From contig JAJTCL010000245.1 in NCBI GenBank assembly GCA_021323255.1, positions 1-5,319 of the forward strand: 5,319 nucleotides of DNA. The letters are read 5' to 3'. The DNA is from Propionibacteriaceae bacterium. Lineage in GTDB: Bacteria > Actinomycetota > Actinomycetes > Propionibacteriales > Propionibacteriaceae. How positions within the stretch are numbered: the stretch's first letter is position 1; every line of letters starts with the position of its first letter. Both the position numbers and the translations under genes were made by a program. Below, piece after piece: positions 1-5,319 of this stretch. A model generated the notes under the pieces. The model was not told the origin of the DNA. It saw nothing but the letters and a program-made list of their open reading frames with translations, and ran no database searches.

Positions 1-47
1 GGTCACCTGGTCAGCCTACTGTGTTCAATTGCTCGCTCCGTGTTTGA

Positions 48-160
48 TGCTCGCTCCGCTCGCTGAGGATTGCGCTTGGAAGCCACTGCCTTCCTCACTC
101 GTTCGCAGACGGAGAAGCGTTGACTGCACTCTCGCTCGTCCAGGCAGCGACGCGCGATCC
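48..160 (+). repeat. Diverged tandem repeat, copy 1
   Basis: This copy opens with a 21-base block at 48-68 that recurs without mismatch at 245-265. Five further short blocks follow in the same order in both copies: GCGCTTG (72-78), GCCTTCCTC (88-96), TCGCAG (103-108), AAGCGT (115-120) and CTCGCTCGTC (131-140). CGCGCGATCC (151-160) also recurs. The copy offset is 197 for the first four blocks, then 195, 194 and finally 220, so the copies differ by small indels and one larger insertion. A truncated head of the unit, TTGCTCGCTCCG, lies just upstream at 29-40. Repeat family and function are not recognised. Confidence 0.75.
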
Positions 161-207
161 TGGTCGCGCGGATCGCGTTTTGGTGTCCGCCTACTTCGTC
201 GTCGCTG

Positions 208-230
208 GCAGACCATGAAGCGTGTCTGCT
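208..230 (+). repeat. Partial third copy of the tandem repeat
   Basis: GCAGAC (208-213) followed by AAGCGT (218-223) repeats the arrangement at 105-120 with the same internal spacing (offset 103). AAGCGTGTCTGCT (218-230) recurs exactly at 310-322 in copy 2. This looks like an internal fragment of the unit lying between the two longer copies, so the region was probably built by more than one duplication event. No function can be assigned. Confidence 0.55.
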
Positions 231-244
231 TCCTCCGTCTACGT

Positions 245-380
245 TGCTCGCTCCGCTCGCTGAGGCCGGCGCTTGTTGGCCGCGGCCTTCCTCGCTCCCT
301 CGCAGGCAAAAGCGTGTCTGCTCGCTCGCTCGTCAGGACAGCGGCGCGCCAGCCTGGCTCAGCACGGCGGCGCGCGATCC
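245..380 (+). repeat. Diverged tandem repeat, copy 2
   Basis: Second long copy of the unit seen at 48-160. It contains the perfect 21-base block (245-265), GCGCTTG (269-275), GCCTTCCTC (285-293), TCGCAG (300-305), AAGCGT (310-315), CTCGCTCGTC (325-334) and CGCGCGATCC (371-380). The last block is displaced by about 25 bases relative to copy 1, so an insertion lies between 335 and 370. The head of the unit contains the mirror-symmetric tract TCGCTC-CG-CTCGCT. The copies are too diverged to be recent. They could be a dispersed intergenic repeat family or a decayed sequence. Confidence 0.75.
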
Positions 381-438
381 GGGAGTCGCATTTGAGTCCG
401 CGCACGATTGCGGCGCGAACGAGCGACAGCCGCCTCCA

Positions 439-1355
439 TCACACCACGTCGCGGCGCCGAAAGATCAGTAATGATCCCATGACGACAAGGGTGAGCAGCA
501 GCGCCCAGTAGACCAAGCCGTGGGTGAAGCTCACTTCGCGCTCGACCAGCTCAACGAGGACCCCGTCCGGCGTCACCTTCTTCACCGGCACGGAGTAGGT
601 GTAACCCCGATCAACGATTGCCGCAAGATTGCCTTCGGGCGTCCACGGGGTGATGCGCTGTGCCCATGCTTGGGAGCCCCCATAGCCCCAGCCGTGTGGC
701 GAGTCAGAAGACCGATGCAGAAGCCGAGGACCGCCAGCGCTATGACAGGCAGAACGCTGCGCGCTCCGAGGCTGGCCAGTTCCGGGAAGGACTCGACGCC
801 AGAGCCATGCAGGTGGGCCAGCGTGAGGGCGGCGCCTAAGACGAGTGCCGCCCCAAGTGTGCCCAGCAGGGCTGCAAATCCAGCCACGGTCAGCAATTTC
901 GCCCAGAAGACCTGCCCCCGCCGCGGAACGAACGTCAGCCAGCTCGTGATCGAGCCGGAACTGTATTCGGCGCCGATGAAGCTGGCGGCGACGGTGAAGC
1001 TCACCAGGGCCAGGAGGAGAGTCGACAACTTGAGCGCCGCGCTGGCTGTCTCCTTGAACGGAGTTGCGTCCCCGGTGAACTCGGCCAGCACTGGCTCGGG
1101 AATGACGCACTCGGCTGGCGGCGCACCTGTGTCCCGGCACTCCCGCTCCCACTGCTCGTGGCTGGTAAGCCAATCCTGGTGGACCTGTTGATACGTCCGC
1201 TCTGCTGCCGCGAGTTCTTCTCCAGTCGGGGGTGAGAGGACGTCGTTGACCACCAGCTGATACCCGGCGAGCCCCAGCAGCAGCGCGATCATCGCCATTC
1301 CGGTGAGCCGTCGGCTCAGCAGCCTGGTGGCCTCGGCCCAGATCAACCGGGTCAC
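439..1355 (-). pseudogene. ABC-2 type transporter permease, frameshifted
   Basis: Membrane subunit of an ABC exporter, partner of the ATPase encoded upstream; the substrate is unknown. The proposed start is GTG at 1355-1353, which overlaps the ATPase TGA as GTGA and gives a typical permease opening (MTRLIWAEATRLL). An in-frame TTG at 1370 is the alternative. The first frame encodes one helix, a long polar loop with two cysteines (ECRDTG and AECVIP, a possible disulfide), then three more helices ending TRHTAGAMG near 679. It then runs into unrelated residues. The next frame resumes with GSQAWAQRITPWTPEGNLA, a final helix and the usual ABC-2 ending IFRRRDVV, with TGA at 441-439. The length of 917 is not a multiple of three. 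Only five helices are visible where six are usual, and the missing one falls at the frame break, so a deletion is more likely than a one-base error. Probably non-functional. Confidence 0.8.
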
Positions 1356-2476
1356 GGACGGCCGCCCCAATCCGGCAGCTCTGGCTGACGAAGCCGCTCC
1401 GGCCGATGTTGCTGCTGTGCTGGCCGACGCTGGCGCGGTTGTGGTGGTGGGCGTCGCGCCGGTTGCCGTCGTAGTTCCTGACGGGCGGCCAGATGCTGCC
1501 CGGCAGTCAAGTTCAAGAACACCGACTCGAGGTCGGCCTGAATCGGGGTGAGCTCAGATACGTACAGGCCTTGTTCGGCCAGCAGCCTAGTAATGACCGC
1601 AAGGTCGAGCTTGTGATTGGCCAGGCTCACCTTGAGAATCCGGTTCTGGAGTGGCTCGATGGTGAAGCCGGCCGCAGTGAGTACCTCCGTGGCCCGCAGA
1701 TGGTCCGACACTCCAACACGCGCTGCTAGGTGCCCGTCCGAGGCGAGGATCTGATTGACGTCTCCCTCGGCCAGCAGCCTGCCACGGCCGATGATCGTCA
1801 CGGTGTCGGCGATTTGTTGTACCTCAGCGAGAATGTGGCTGGAGACGAGCACTGTCTTTCCTCTCCGGGCCAACCCTCGCATCATGTCGCGGATCTGGTA
1901 AATGCCGGCAGGATCGAGACCATTGGTCGGCTCGTCGAAGATCAACAGGTCAGGGTCTTTGAGCAACGTCGCGGCTATCGCAAGGCGCTGTTTCATGCCA
2001 AGTGAGTAGTTGCGGTATTTGTCGCGGCCCGCCAGTCCCACTTCGTCGAGCACCGCGGCAACTCGTCGGCGCGGTGCACCGATGGCTTTGGCCAGCAGTT
2101 TCAGGTTCTTCTGCCCGGAGAACCCCGGAAAGAACCTGGGCTGCTCGACGATGGCACCCACCCGGCCGATCACCTCATCAATGGCCAGCGGCACCTCATG
2201 ATCAAAAATTCGGATGTGGCCGGCGTCTGCGGCGACCAGCCCGAGAAGCATTCGGATCGTGGTTGTTTTGCCCGAGCCGTTGGGACCGAGGAAGCCGTGG
2301 ATTCCGCCGACCGGCACGCGTAAGTCCAGCCCGTCGACCGCGGCTTGTTTGCCGGTCCTGGTGCGGTACACCTTGCGCAGGCCGTACGCCTCGACGGCAT
2401 AGTCGACGATAGGCGGCGCTAGGACGGCACGCCGAGGAGCCCCGGCGGCCGGCCTGAGCTCATCAGGCGGCGCCAA
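1352..2476 (-). CDS. ABC transporter ATP-binding protein (ABC-2 exporter type)
   Basis: Cytoplasmic ATPase that would power the permease encoded just downstream. With the start used here the protein is 374 residues. Visible motifs are Walker A GPNGSGKT (64-71), Q-loop Gln112 in VEQPRFF, a degenerate signature YSLGMKQRL (about 157-165) typical of the BcrA/NatA-like exporter branch, Walker B LLIFDEP with Asp181 and Glu182, and the switch His214 in VSSHIL. The family domain ends about residue 325 (ESVFLNLTA). A 49-residue tail rich in Arg, Pro and Gln follows, with only about 57% GC at third positions, so it may not be genuine. No ATG or GTG is available in this frame. TTG at 2476-2474 was chosen because AGGG lies 6 nt upstream; TTG at 2482 or 2542 is possible. 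It overlaps lipB by 14 bases, suggesting coupled translation. Substrate unknown. Confidence 0.9.
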   Translation of the reverse strand: MAPPDELRPAAGAPRRAVLAPPIVDYAVEAYGLRKVYRTRTGKQAAVDGLDLRVPVGGIHGFLGPNGSGKTTTIRMLLGLVAADAGHIRIFDHEVPLAIDEVIGRVGAIVEQPRFFPGFSGQKNLKLLAKAIGAPRRRVAAVLDEVGLAGRDKYRNYSLGMKQRLAIAATLLKDPDLLIFDEPTNGLDPAGIYQIRDMMRGLARRGKTVLVSSHILAEVQQIADTVTIIGRGRLLAEGDVNQILASDGHLAARVGVSDHLRATEVLTAAGFTIEPLQNRILKVSLANHKLDLAVITRLLAEQGLYVSELTPIQADLESVFLNLTAGQHLAARQELRRQPARRPPPQPRQRRPAQQQHRPERLRQPELPDWGGRP

Positions 2477-3176
2477 CTGCAACCCTGTGCTGGGTGGAGT
2501 CGGGTGCCGAACGGATATCCGGGGACTGGACGTAGTCCTCAAAGGCCAGGTAGCGCTTCAGGTGCGGTCGGACCGCCTGCGCGACCTCGGTCAGCTCGAG
2601 GTGCCCGCCCAGTTCCGCGGTCATGGACGTCACGCCTACACCGGTCAATCCACACGGGATGATCTGGTCGAACCAGGCAAGATCTGGATCGACGTTGAGC
2701 GCAAAGCCATGCATGGTGGTGCCGGCCGCGACGCGCACCCCGATCGCGGCGATCTTGCGTTCGATCCGCTGGGCGTCGGCTGCCAGCCAGACACCAGAGC
2801 GCCCGCGGATCCGACCGGTGCGCAAACCATATTCAGCGAGCACCGCGATCAAGGCTTCTTCAAGTCGTCGTACGTAGTCAACGACGAGGACAGATTCGGG
2901 CAGCCGCACGATCGGGTAGCCCACAAGCTGACCCGGCCCGTGCCAGGTGATCTTGCCTCCCCGATCGACGTCGATCACCGGCGTGCCGTCCAGGGGGCGT
3001 TCCTGGGGCTCGGTGCGCTTGCCTGCGGTGTAGACGCTGGCGTGCTCCAGCAGTAAGACGGTGTCCGGCCGGGACCCACCGGATACTTCGGCATGGATGG
3101 CGCGCTGCAGGTCCCACGCCGCCTGGTAGTCGACATGCTCGCTACCCAGCCCGAGATCGAGGAAGGCCAGTGGCAT
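2463..3176 (-). CDS. lipB: Octanoyl-[acyl-carrier-protein]:protein N-octanoyltransferase (lipoyl synthesis)
   Basis: LipB (EC 2.3.1.181) moves octanoate from acyl carrier protein to the lipoyl-domain lysine of enzymes such as pyruvate and 2-oxoglutarate dehydrogenase E2 and GcvH; LipA then inserts sulfur. It acts in the cytoplasm. The 237-residue protein has the usual length and all family blocks: LLLEHASVYTAGKRT (41-55), DRGGKITWHGPGQLVGYP (71-88), RGRSGVW (124-130), KIAAIGVRV (141-149), THE-type loop TTMHGFALNVD (153-163) and IIPCGLTG (172-179). The catalytic pair is Lys141 and Cys175, matching Lys142 and Cys176 known for M. tuberculosis LipB. The ATG at 3176 gives the family N-terminus; the open frame continues upstream but only as antisense of aacS. 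No Shine-Dalgarno sequence is visible, and a -10-like hexamer 7 nt upstream suggests a leaderless mRNA. lipA, a common neighbour, is not in the window. An ABC transporter follows in the same direction. Confidence 0.97.
   Translation of the reverse strand: MPLAFLDLGLGSEHVDYQAAWDLQRAIHAEVSGGSRPDTVLLLEHASVYTAGKRTEPQERPLDGTPVIDVDRGGKITWHGPGQLVGYPIVRLPESVLVVDYVRRLEEALIAVLAEYGLRTGRIRGRSGVWLAADAQRIERKIAAIGVRVAAGTTMHGFALNVDPDLAWFDQIIPCGLTGVGVTSMTAELGGHLELTEVAQAVRPHLKRYLAFEDYVQSPDIRSAPDSTQHRVAVGAA
2483..2486 (-). promoter_or_regulatory. Probable ribosome binding site of the ABC ATPase
   Basis: AGGG on the minus strand lies 6 nt before the TTG at 2476. It is the only reasonable Shine-Dalgarno-like match near any possible start of this gene and it decides the start chosen. 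The TTG at 2482 would abut it with no spacer, and the TTG at 2542 has no purine-rich sequence before it. The site lies inside the end of lipB. The motif is short, so support is modest. Confidence 0.4.
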
Positions 3177-3183
3177 GGCGCTG

Positions 3184-3189
3184 AGTCTA
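3184..3189 (-). promoter_or_regulatory. Candidate -10 element of a leaderless lipB promoter
   Basis: On the minus strand TAGACT fits the actinobacterial -10 pattern TANNNT and is followed by 7 nt before the lipB ATG, the spacing expected when transcription begins at the start codon. lipB has no visible Shine-Dalgarno sequence, which agrees. No convincing -35 is seen; that position falls inside the first codons of aacS. It shares two base pairs with the hexamer on the other strand. Pattern-based and untested. Confidence 0.5.
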
Positions 3190-3193
3190 ATGT
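3188..3193 (+). promoter_or_regulatory. Candidate -10 element of a leaderless aacS promoter
   Basis: TAATGT fits TANNNT and is followed by 7 nt before the aacS ATG at 3201, the geometry of a leaderless transcript. No Shine-Dalgarno sequence precedes this ATG. The expected -35 position (about 3164-3170, inside lipB) has no clear match to TTGACA. It overlaps the opposing lipB hexamer by two base pairs, so the two promoters could not easily be occupied by polymerase at the same time. Pattern-based inference. Confidence 0.5.
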
Positions 3194-3200
3194 CGTACTC

Positions 3201-5174
3201 ATGGCCAACGACGTGCCGGAGGTCCTCTGGACGCCAGAGCCGGCGACTGCCCGGGCCAGCTCGCTCGCGAAGTTCGCGCGATTCGTCCGGGAGCGGCGCG
3301 GCGTTGCCGTCGACGAGCTCGACTACGCGACGCTGCACGCCTGGTCGGTCAGTGACCTGGATGGGTTTTGGTCCGCTGCCGCGGAGTTTCTTGGGGTCCG
3401 CTTCCAGACTCGCCCGACGGCGACGTTGGCTTCCGCAACGATGCCCGGAGCCGAGTGGTTTCCAGGCTCCACGCTCAACTACGCCGAGCATGCGCTGGCG
3501 GCCGGCTCGGGCCGCCGCAACGACGACCTTGCCTTGGTGTTCGTCCGCGAGGACGGGTTGGACAGGCTGCTTACCTACGGCGAGCTGCGAGACCTGGTCG
3601 GGAGGGTACGGGGAGGGCTGTTGCGGCTCGGCATCGGCCGCGGCGACCGGGTGGTGGCCGTCTTGCCCAACTGTGTCGAGGCGGTGGCGGCCTTCCTGGC
3701 CGTCGCCAGCCTGGGGGCGACCTGGTCGTCGTGCTCACCGGACTTTGGCACACGCGCCCTGCGGGATCGATTCGCGCAGCTGGAACCGTCGGTCCTGATC
3801 ACCGTCGACGGCTACCGCTATGGCGGGAAGGCCTTCGACGTACGGGATCGCGTCCGGACACTGTGTCAGCAGATACCGAGCCTGCGCACGACAGTGCTGG
3901 TGCCCTACCTCGACGCTGCCGCCCAGCTGGATGGTGCATCGAGCTGGGCGGAGCTGACAACCGAGGCTGGTCCACTTGAATACGACGCCGTGCCGTTCGA
4001 CCATCCGCTCTGGGTCTTGTATTCCTCGGGTACCACGGGGCTCCCCAAGGGGATCGTGCACGGGCACGGCGGAATCATCGTCGAGCATTTGAAGACGAGC
4101 CGACTCCATCACGACCTCGGCCCTGGCGAGCGGTTCTTCTGGTTCACGACCACCGGCTGGATGATGTGGAACCTGCTCGTCTCCGGTTTGCTCACTGGCG
4201 CCACTGTCATTCTGTACGACGGCCACCCGGGTCACCCCGATCTCGAAACATTGTGGAGGGTCGCAGAAAAGCACCACGTCAGCTATTTCGGCGTCTCAGC
4301 GCCGTATATCCACGCCTGTCGCAAGGCCGGCCTTCGCCCGGTCGACCAGTTCGACCTGTCGAAGGTTCGGGCGGTCGGTTCGACGGGCGCGCCGTTGTCG
4401 CCCGAAGGCTTCCGGTGGGTTGCCGAGGCCGTCGGCAAGCACATCCAGATCTGCTCGATGTCCGGCGGAACCGACCTGTGCACGGCCTTCCTGGAGTCGG
4501 CGCCGACGGTGCCGGTGTGGCTGGGGGAACTGTCATGTGCTGCGCTGGGCGCCTCCGTTGTCGCATACGACAGCGACGGCGTGGAGGTTGTCGACGAGGT
4601 CGGCGAGCTGGTGCTGACGAAGCCGATGCCATCCATGCCGGTTTCCTTCTGGAACGACCCCGACGGCTCGCGGCTACGAGCCGCCTACTTCGACGACTAC
4701 CCCGGAGTGTGGCGGCACGGCGACTGGGTGCGCCGAGCGTCTCGAGGTTCCTACGTCATCTACGGACGTAGTGATTCGACGCTCAAACGTGGCGGCGTCA
4801 GGATGGGAACGGCTGATTTCTATGCGGTAGTCGAAGGCCACGAGCAGGTCATCGACTCACTCGTCATCGACACCAGTGAGCTCGGCGCCCCGACTGAGGG
4901 CGAGCTGTTGTGTTTCCTCGTGCTGGCACCGGGCGCCACCTTGGAGGAGGTGGCATCGCAACTGAAGGAGTCGCTGCGTACGGAACTTTCGCCTCGACAT
5001 GTGCCCGACCGATTCCTCGTGGTCCAAGCGATACCACGCACCCTCAACGGCAAAAAGTGCGAGGTACCGGTGAAGCGCATCCTCGCAGGCGTCGACCCGG
5101 ATCAGGCAGTCAGCCGTGATGCGCTGCAGAACCCGGAATCGCTGGGCATCTTCATCGACTTGGCTGGTCGCTGA
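3201..5174 (+). CDS. aacS: Acetoacetyl-CoA synthetase (acetoacetate--CoA ligase)
   Basis: Cytoplasmic acyl-adenylate-forming enzyme (EC 6.2.1.16) that turns acetoacetate, ATP and CoA into acetoacetyl-CoA, AMP and diphosphate. It allows use of acetoacetate or supplies acetoacetyl-CoA for biosynthesis. The 657 residues match the family's full length. The N-terminal block PGAEWFPGSTLNYAEH (82-97) is typical of the acetyl/acetoacetyl-CoA synthetase branch. Next come the phosphate-binding loop YSSGTTGLPKG (274-284), the nucleotide motif SGGTDL (421-426), WRHGDW (504-509), the hinge region YGRSDSTLKRGG (521-532) and the C-terminal TLNGKKCEVPVKRI, with catalytic Lys probably 618. The TLNGKK-EVPVK ending and the PEVLWTP start distinguish AacS from acetyl-CoA synthetase. 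ATG 3201 was chosen because PEVLWTP follows it; the frame is open further upstream, but only inside lipB. It diverges from lipB with 24 bp between starts. A CoA ligase for a related short acid is the only real alternative. Confidence 0.93.
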   Translation: MANDVPEVLWTPEPATARASSLAKFARFVRERRGVAVDELDYATLHAWSVSDLDGFWSAAAEFLGVRFQTRPTATLASATMPGAEWFPGSTLNYAEHALAAGSGRRNDDLALVFVREDGLDRLLTYGELRDLVGRVRGGLLRLGIGRGDRVVAVLPNCVEAVAAFLAVASLGATWSSCSPDFGTRALRDRFAQLEPSVLITVDGYRYGGKAFDVRDRVRTLCQQIPSLRTTVLVPYLDAAAQLDGASSWAELTTEAGPLEYDAVPFDHPLWVLYSSGTTGLPKGIVHGHGGIIVEHLKTSRLHHDLGPGERFFWFTTTGWMMWNLLVSGLLTGATVILYDGHPGHPDLETLWRVAEKHHVSYFGVSAPYIHACRKAGLRPVDQFDLSKVRAVGSTGAPLSPEGFRWVAEAVGKHIQICSMSGGTDLCTAFLESAPTVPVWLGELSCAALGASVVAYDSDGVEVVDEVGELVLTKPMPSMPVSFWNDPDGSRLRAAYFDDYPGVWRHGDWVRRASRGSYVIYGRSDSTLKRGGVRMGTADFYAVVEGHEQVIDSLVIDTSELGAPTEGELLCFLVLAPGATLEEVASQLKESLRTELSPRHVPDRFLVVQAIPRTLNGKKCEVPVKRILAGVDPDQAVSRDALQNPESLGIFIDLAGR

Positions 5175-5178
5175 CCCT

Positions 5179-5194
5179 CGCCCACGCGTGTGCG
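5179..5194. other. Imperfect palindrome in the convergent gap after aacS
   Basis: CGCCCACG followed directly by CGTGTGCG forms a 16-bp inverted repeat with one mismatched pair. It sits in the 47-bp gap between the stop of aacS and the stop of the convergent gene at the right edge. It could be part of a bidirectional terminator, but as RNA it makes only a short stem around a CGCG loop and no T-run follows. No strong terminator is visible in this gap. Confidence 0.2.
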
Positions 5195-5221
5195 GTTGCG
5201 AGCAGCTCAAAATGCTTGTGA

Positions 5222-5319
5222 CTACTCCGACGAGCTCCGCGACAACCGCGTGCCGGGGGCGTGGAGCGGCGGGGTGGGGCCACCCTCCCCCTCGGCCATC
5301 GCCTCCATGACCTCGAGCA
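5222..5319 (-). CDS. 3' end of an unidentified gene, cut by the window edge
   Basis: The minus strand reads without a stop from the window edge to TAG at 5224-5222, giving 31 residues that include EVMEAMAEGEGGPTPPLHAP and end SRSSSE. Almost every codon ends in G or C (only one T), as expected for a real gene in this genome and unlike the competing plus-strand frame. The piece begins mid-codon at 5319. It is acidic then proline-rich, a plausible C-terminal tail, but too short to place in a family. It is convergent with aacS, with 47 bp between stops. Gene identity and function cannot be given. Confidence 0.55.
   Translation of the reverse strand, partial: LEVMEAMAEGEGGPTPPLHAPGTRLSRSSSE

Larger units (their letters stand above)
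1..438. other. Gene-free, repeat-rich region downstream of the permease
   Basis: No protein-coding gene is supported here. Open frames exist on both strands, but their translations are low-complexity (rich in Arg, Ser, Ala and Glu or Pro) and follow from the CTCGCT-type repeats rather than from a recognisable domain. The plus strand is pyrimidine-rich. The stretch lies directly beyond the 3' end of the broken permease. A weak hairpin can be drawn from GCGCGCC (344-350) and GGCGCGC (369-375), and GGCCGCGGCC at 278-287 is a perfect palindrome. Neither is followed by a T-run, so no intrinsic terminator is called. The rest of the stretch is described under the repeat entries. Confidence 0.6.

Noticed and set aside
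344..375. GCGCGCC/GGCGCGC hairpin as terminator of the transporter operon
   Set aside because: Long loop, no T-run on either strand, and such arms arise easily in GC-rich DNA.
25..511. Overlapping open frames on both strands across the left-end region (25-405 minus and 29-511 plus)
   Set aside because: Their translations are low-complexity Arg/Ser/Ala-rich strings produced by the CTCGCT repeats. No domain is recognisable and neither has a plausible start context.
520..1191. Long plus-strand open frame opposite the permease
   Set aside because: It is antisense to clear permease helices, has no family motif, and its codon pattern follows from the GC-rich opposite strand.
1303..1551. Plus-strand frame with a Val/Ala-rich product opposite the ATPase/permease junction
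   Set aside because: Low-complexity antisense of the Thr/Ala/Pro-rich overlap. No start signal or family match.
2461..2463. ATG at the TGATG overlap with the lipB stop as the ATPase start
   Set aside because: It is not in the frame of the ATPase domain as the sequence stands, so it is kept only as a hint of a possible indel.
3093..3200. Upstream extension of aacS to 3093
   Set aside because: The added residues are antisense to the lipB N-terminus. The family opening PEVLWTP follows the ATG at 3201.
3177..3491. Upstream extension of lipB to 3491
   Set aside because: The extra residues are antisense to aacS and show no LipB homology; the ATG at 3176 gives the normal LipB length and catalytic residue numbering.

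Overview
The window is GC-rich and reads like an actinobacterial chromosome. Real genes have third codon positions dominated by G and C, GTG and TTG starts occur, two gene starts look leaderless, and the LipB catalytic residues (Lys141, Cys175) fall almost exactly where they do in Mycobacterium tuberculosis LipB (142 and 176). The genus cannot be told from this sequence. No phage, IS element, CRISPR array, tRNA or rRNA was seen.

Layout. Positions 1-438 hold no convincing gene, only a degenerate, pyrimidine-rich, diverged tandem repeat. From 3176 down to 439 on the minus strand runs a tight three-gene block: lipB (octanoyltransferase), an ABC-transporter ATPase of the ABC-2 (BcrA/NatA-like) type, and its membrane permease. 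lipB and the ATPase overlap by 14 bases, and the ATPase stop overlaps the likely permease GTG in a GTGA. The permease is broken: its two halves lie in different frames, and the helix expected at the join is missing. Divergent from lipB, with only 24 bp between the two ATGs, is a full-length acetoacetyl-CoA synthetase gene (aacS, 3201-5174, plus strand). After a 47-bp gap, the last 98 bases carry the 3' end of an unidentified minus-strand gene convergent with aacS.

How the genes relate. LipB starts protein lipoylation from octanoyl-ACP. AacS activates acetoacetate to acetoacetyl-CoA. Both belong to acyl and central carbon metabolism and share a very compact divergent promoter region. The ABC pair sits behind lipB as a probable co-transcribed exporter of unknown substrate, now apparently non-functional at the permease.

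No clearly new biological system is visible. The points most worth checking are the two partly overlapping -10-like hexamers, each exactly 7 nt from an ATG, in the lipB/aacS gap; the decayed permease; the odd three-frame overlap at the ATPase/permease junction; and the tandem repeat at the left end.
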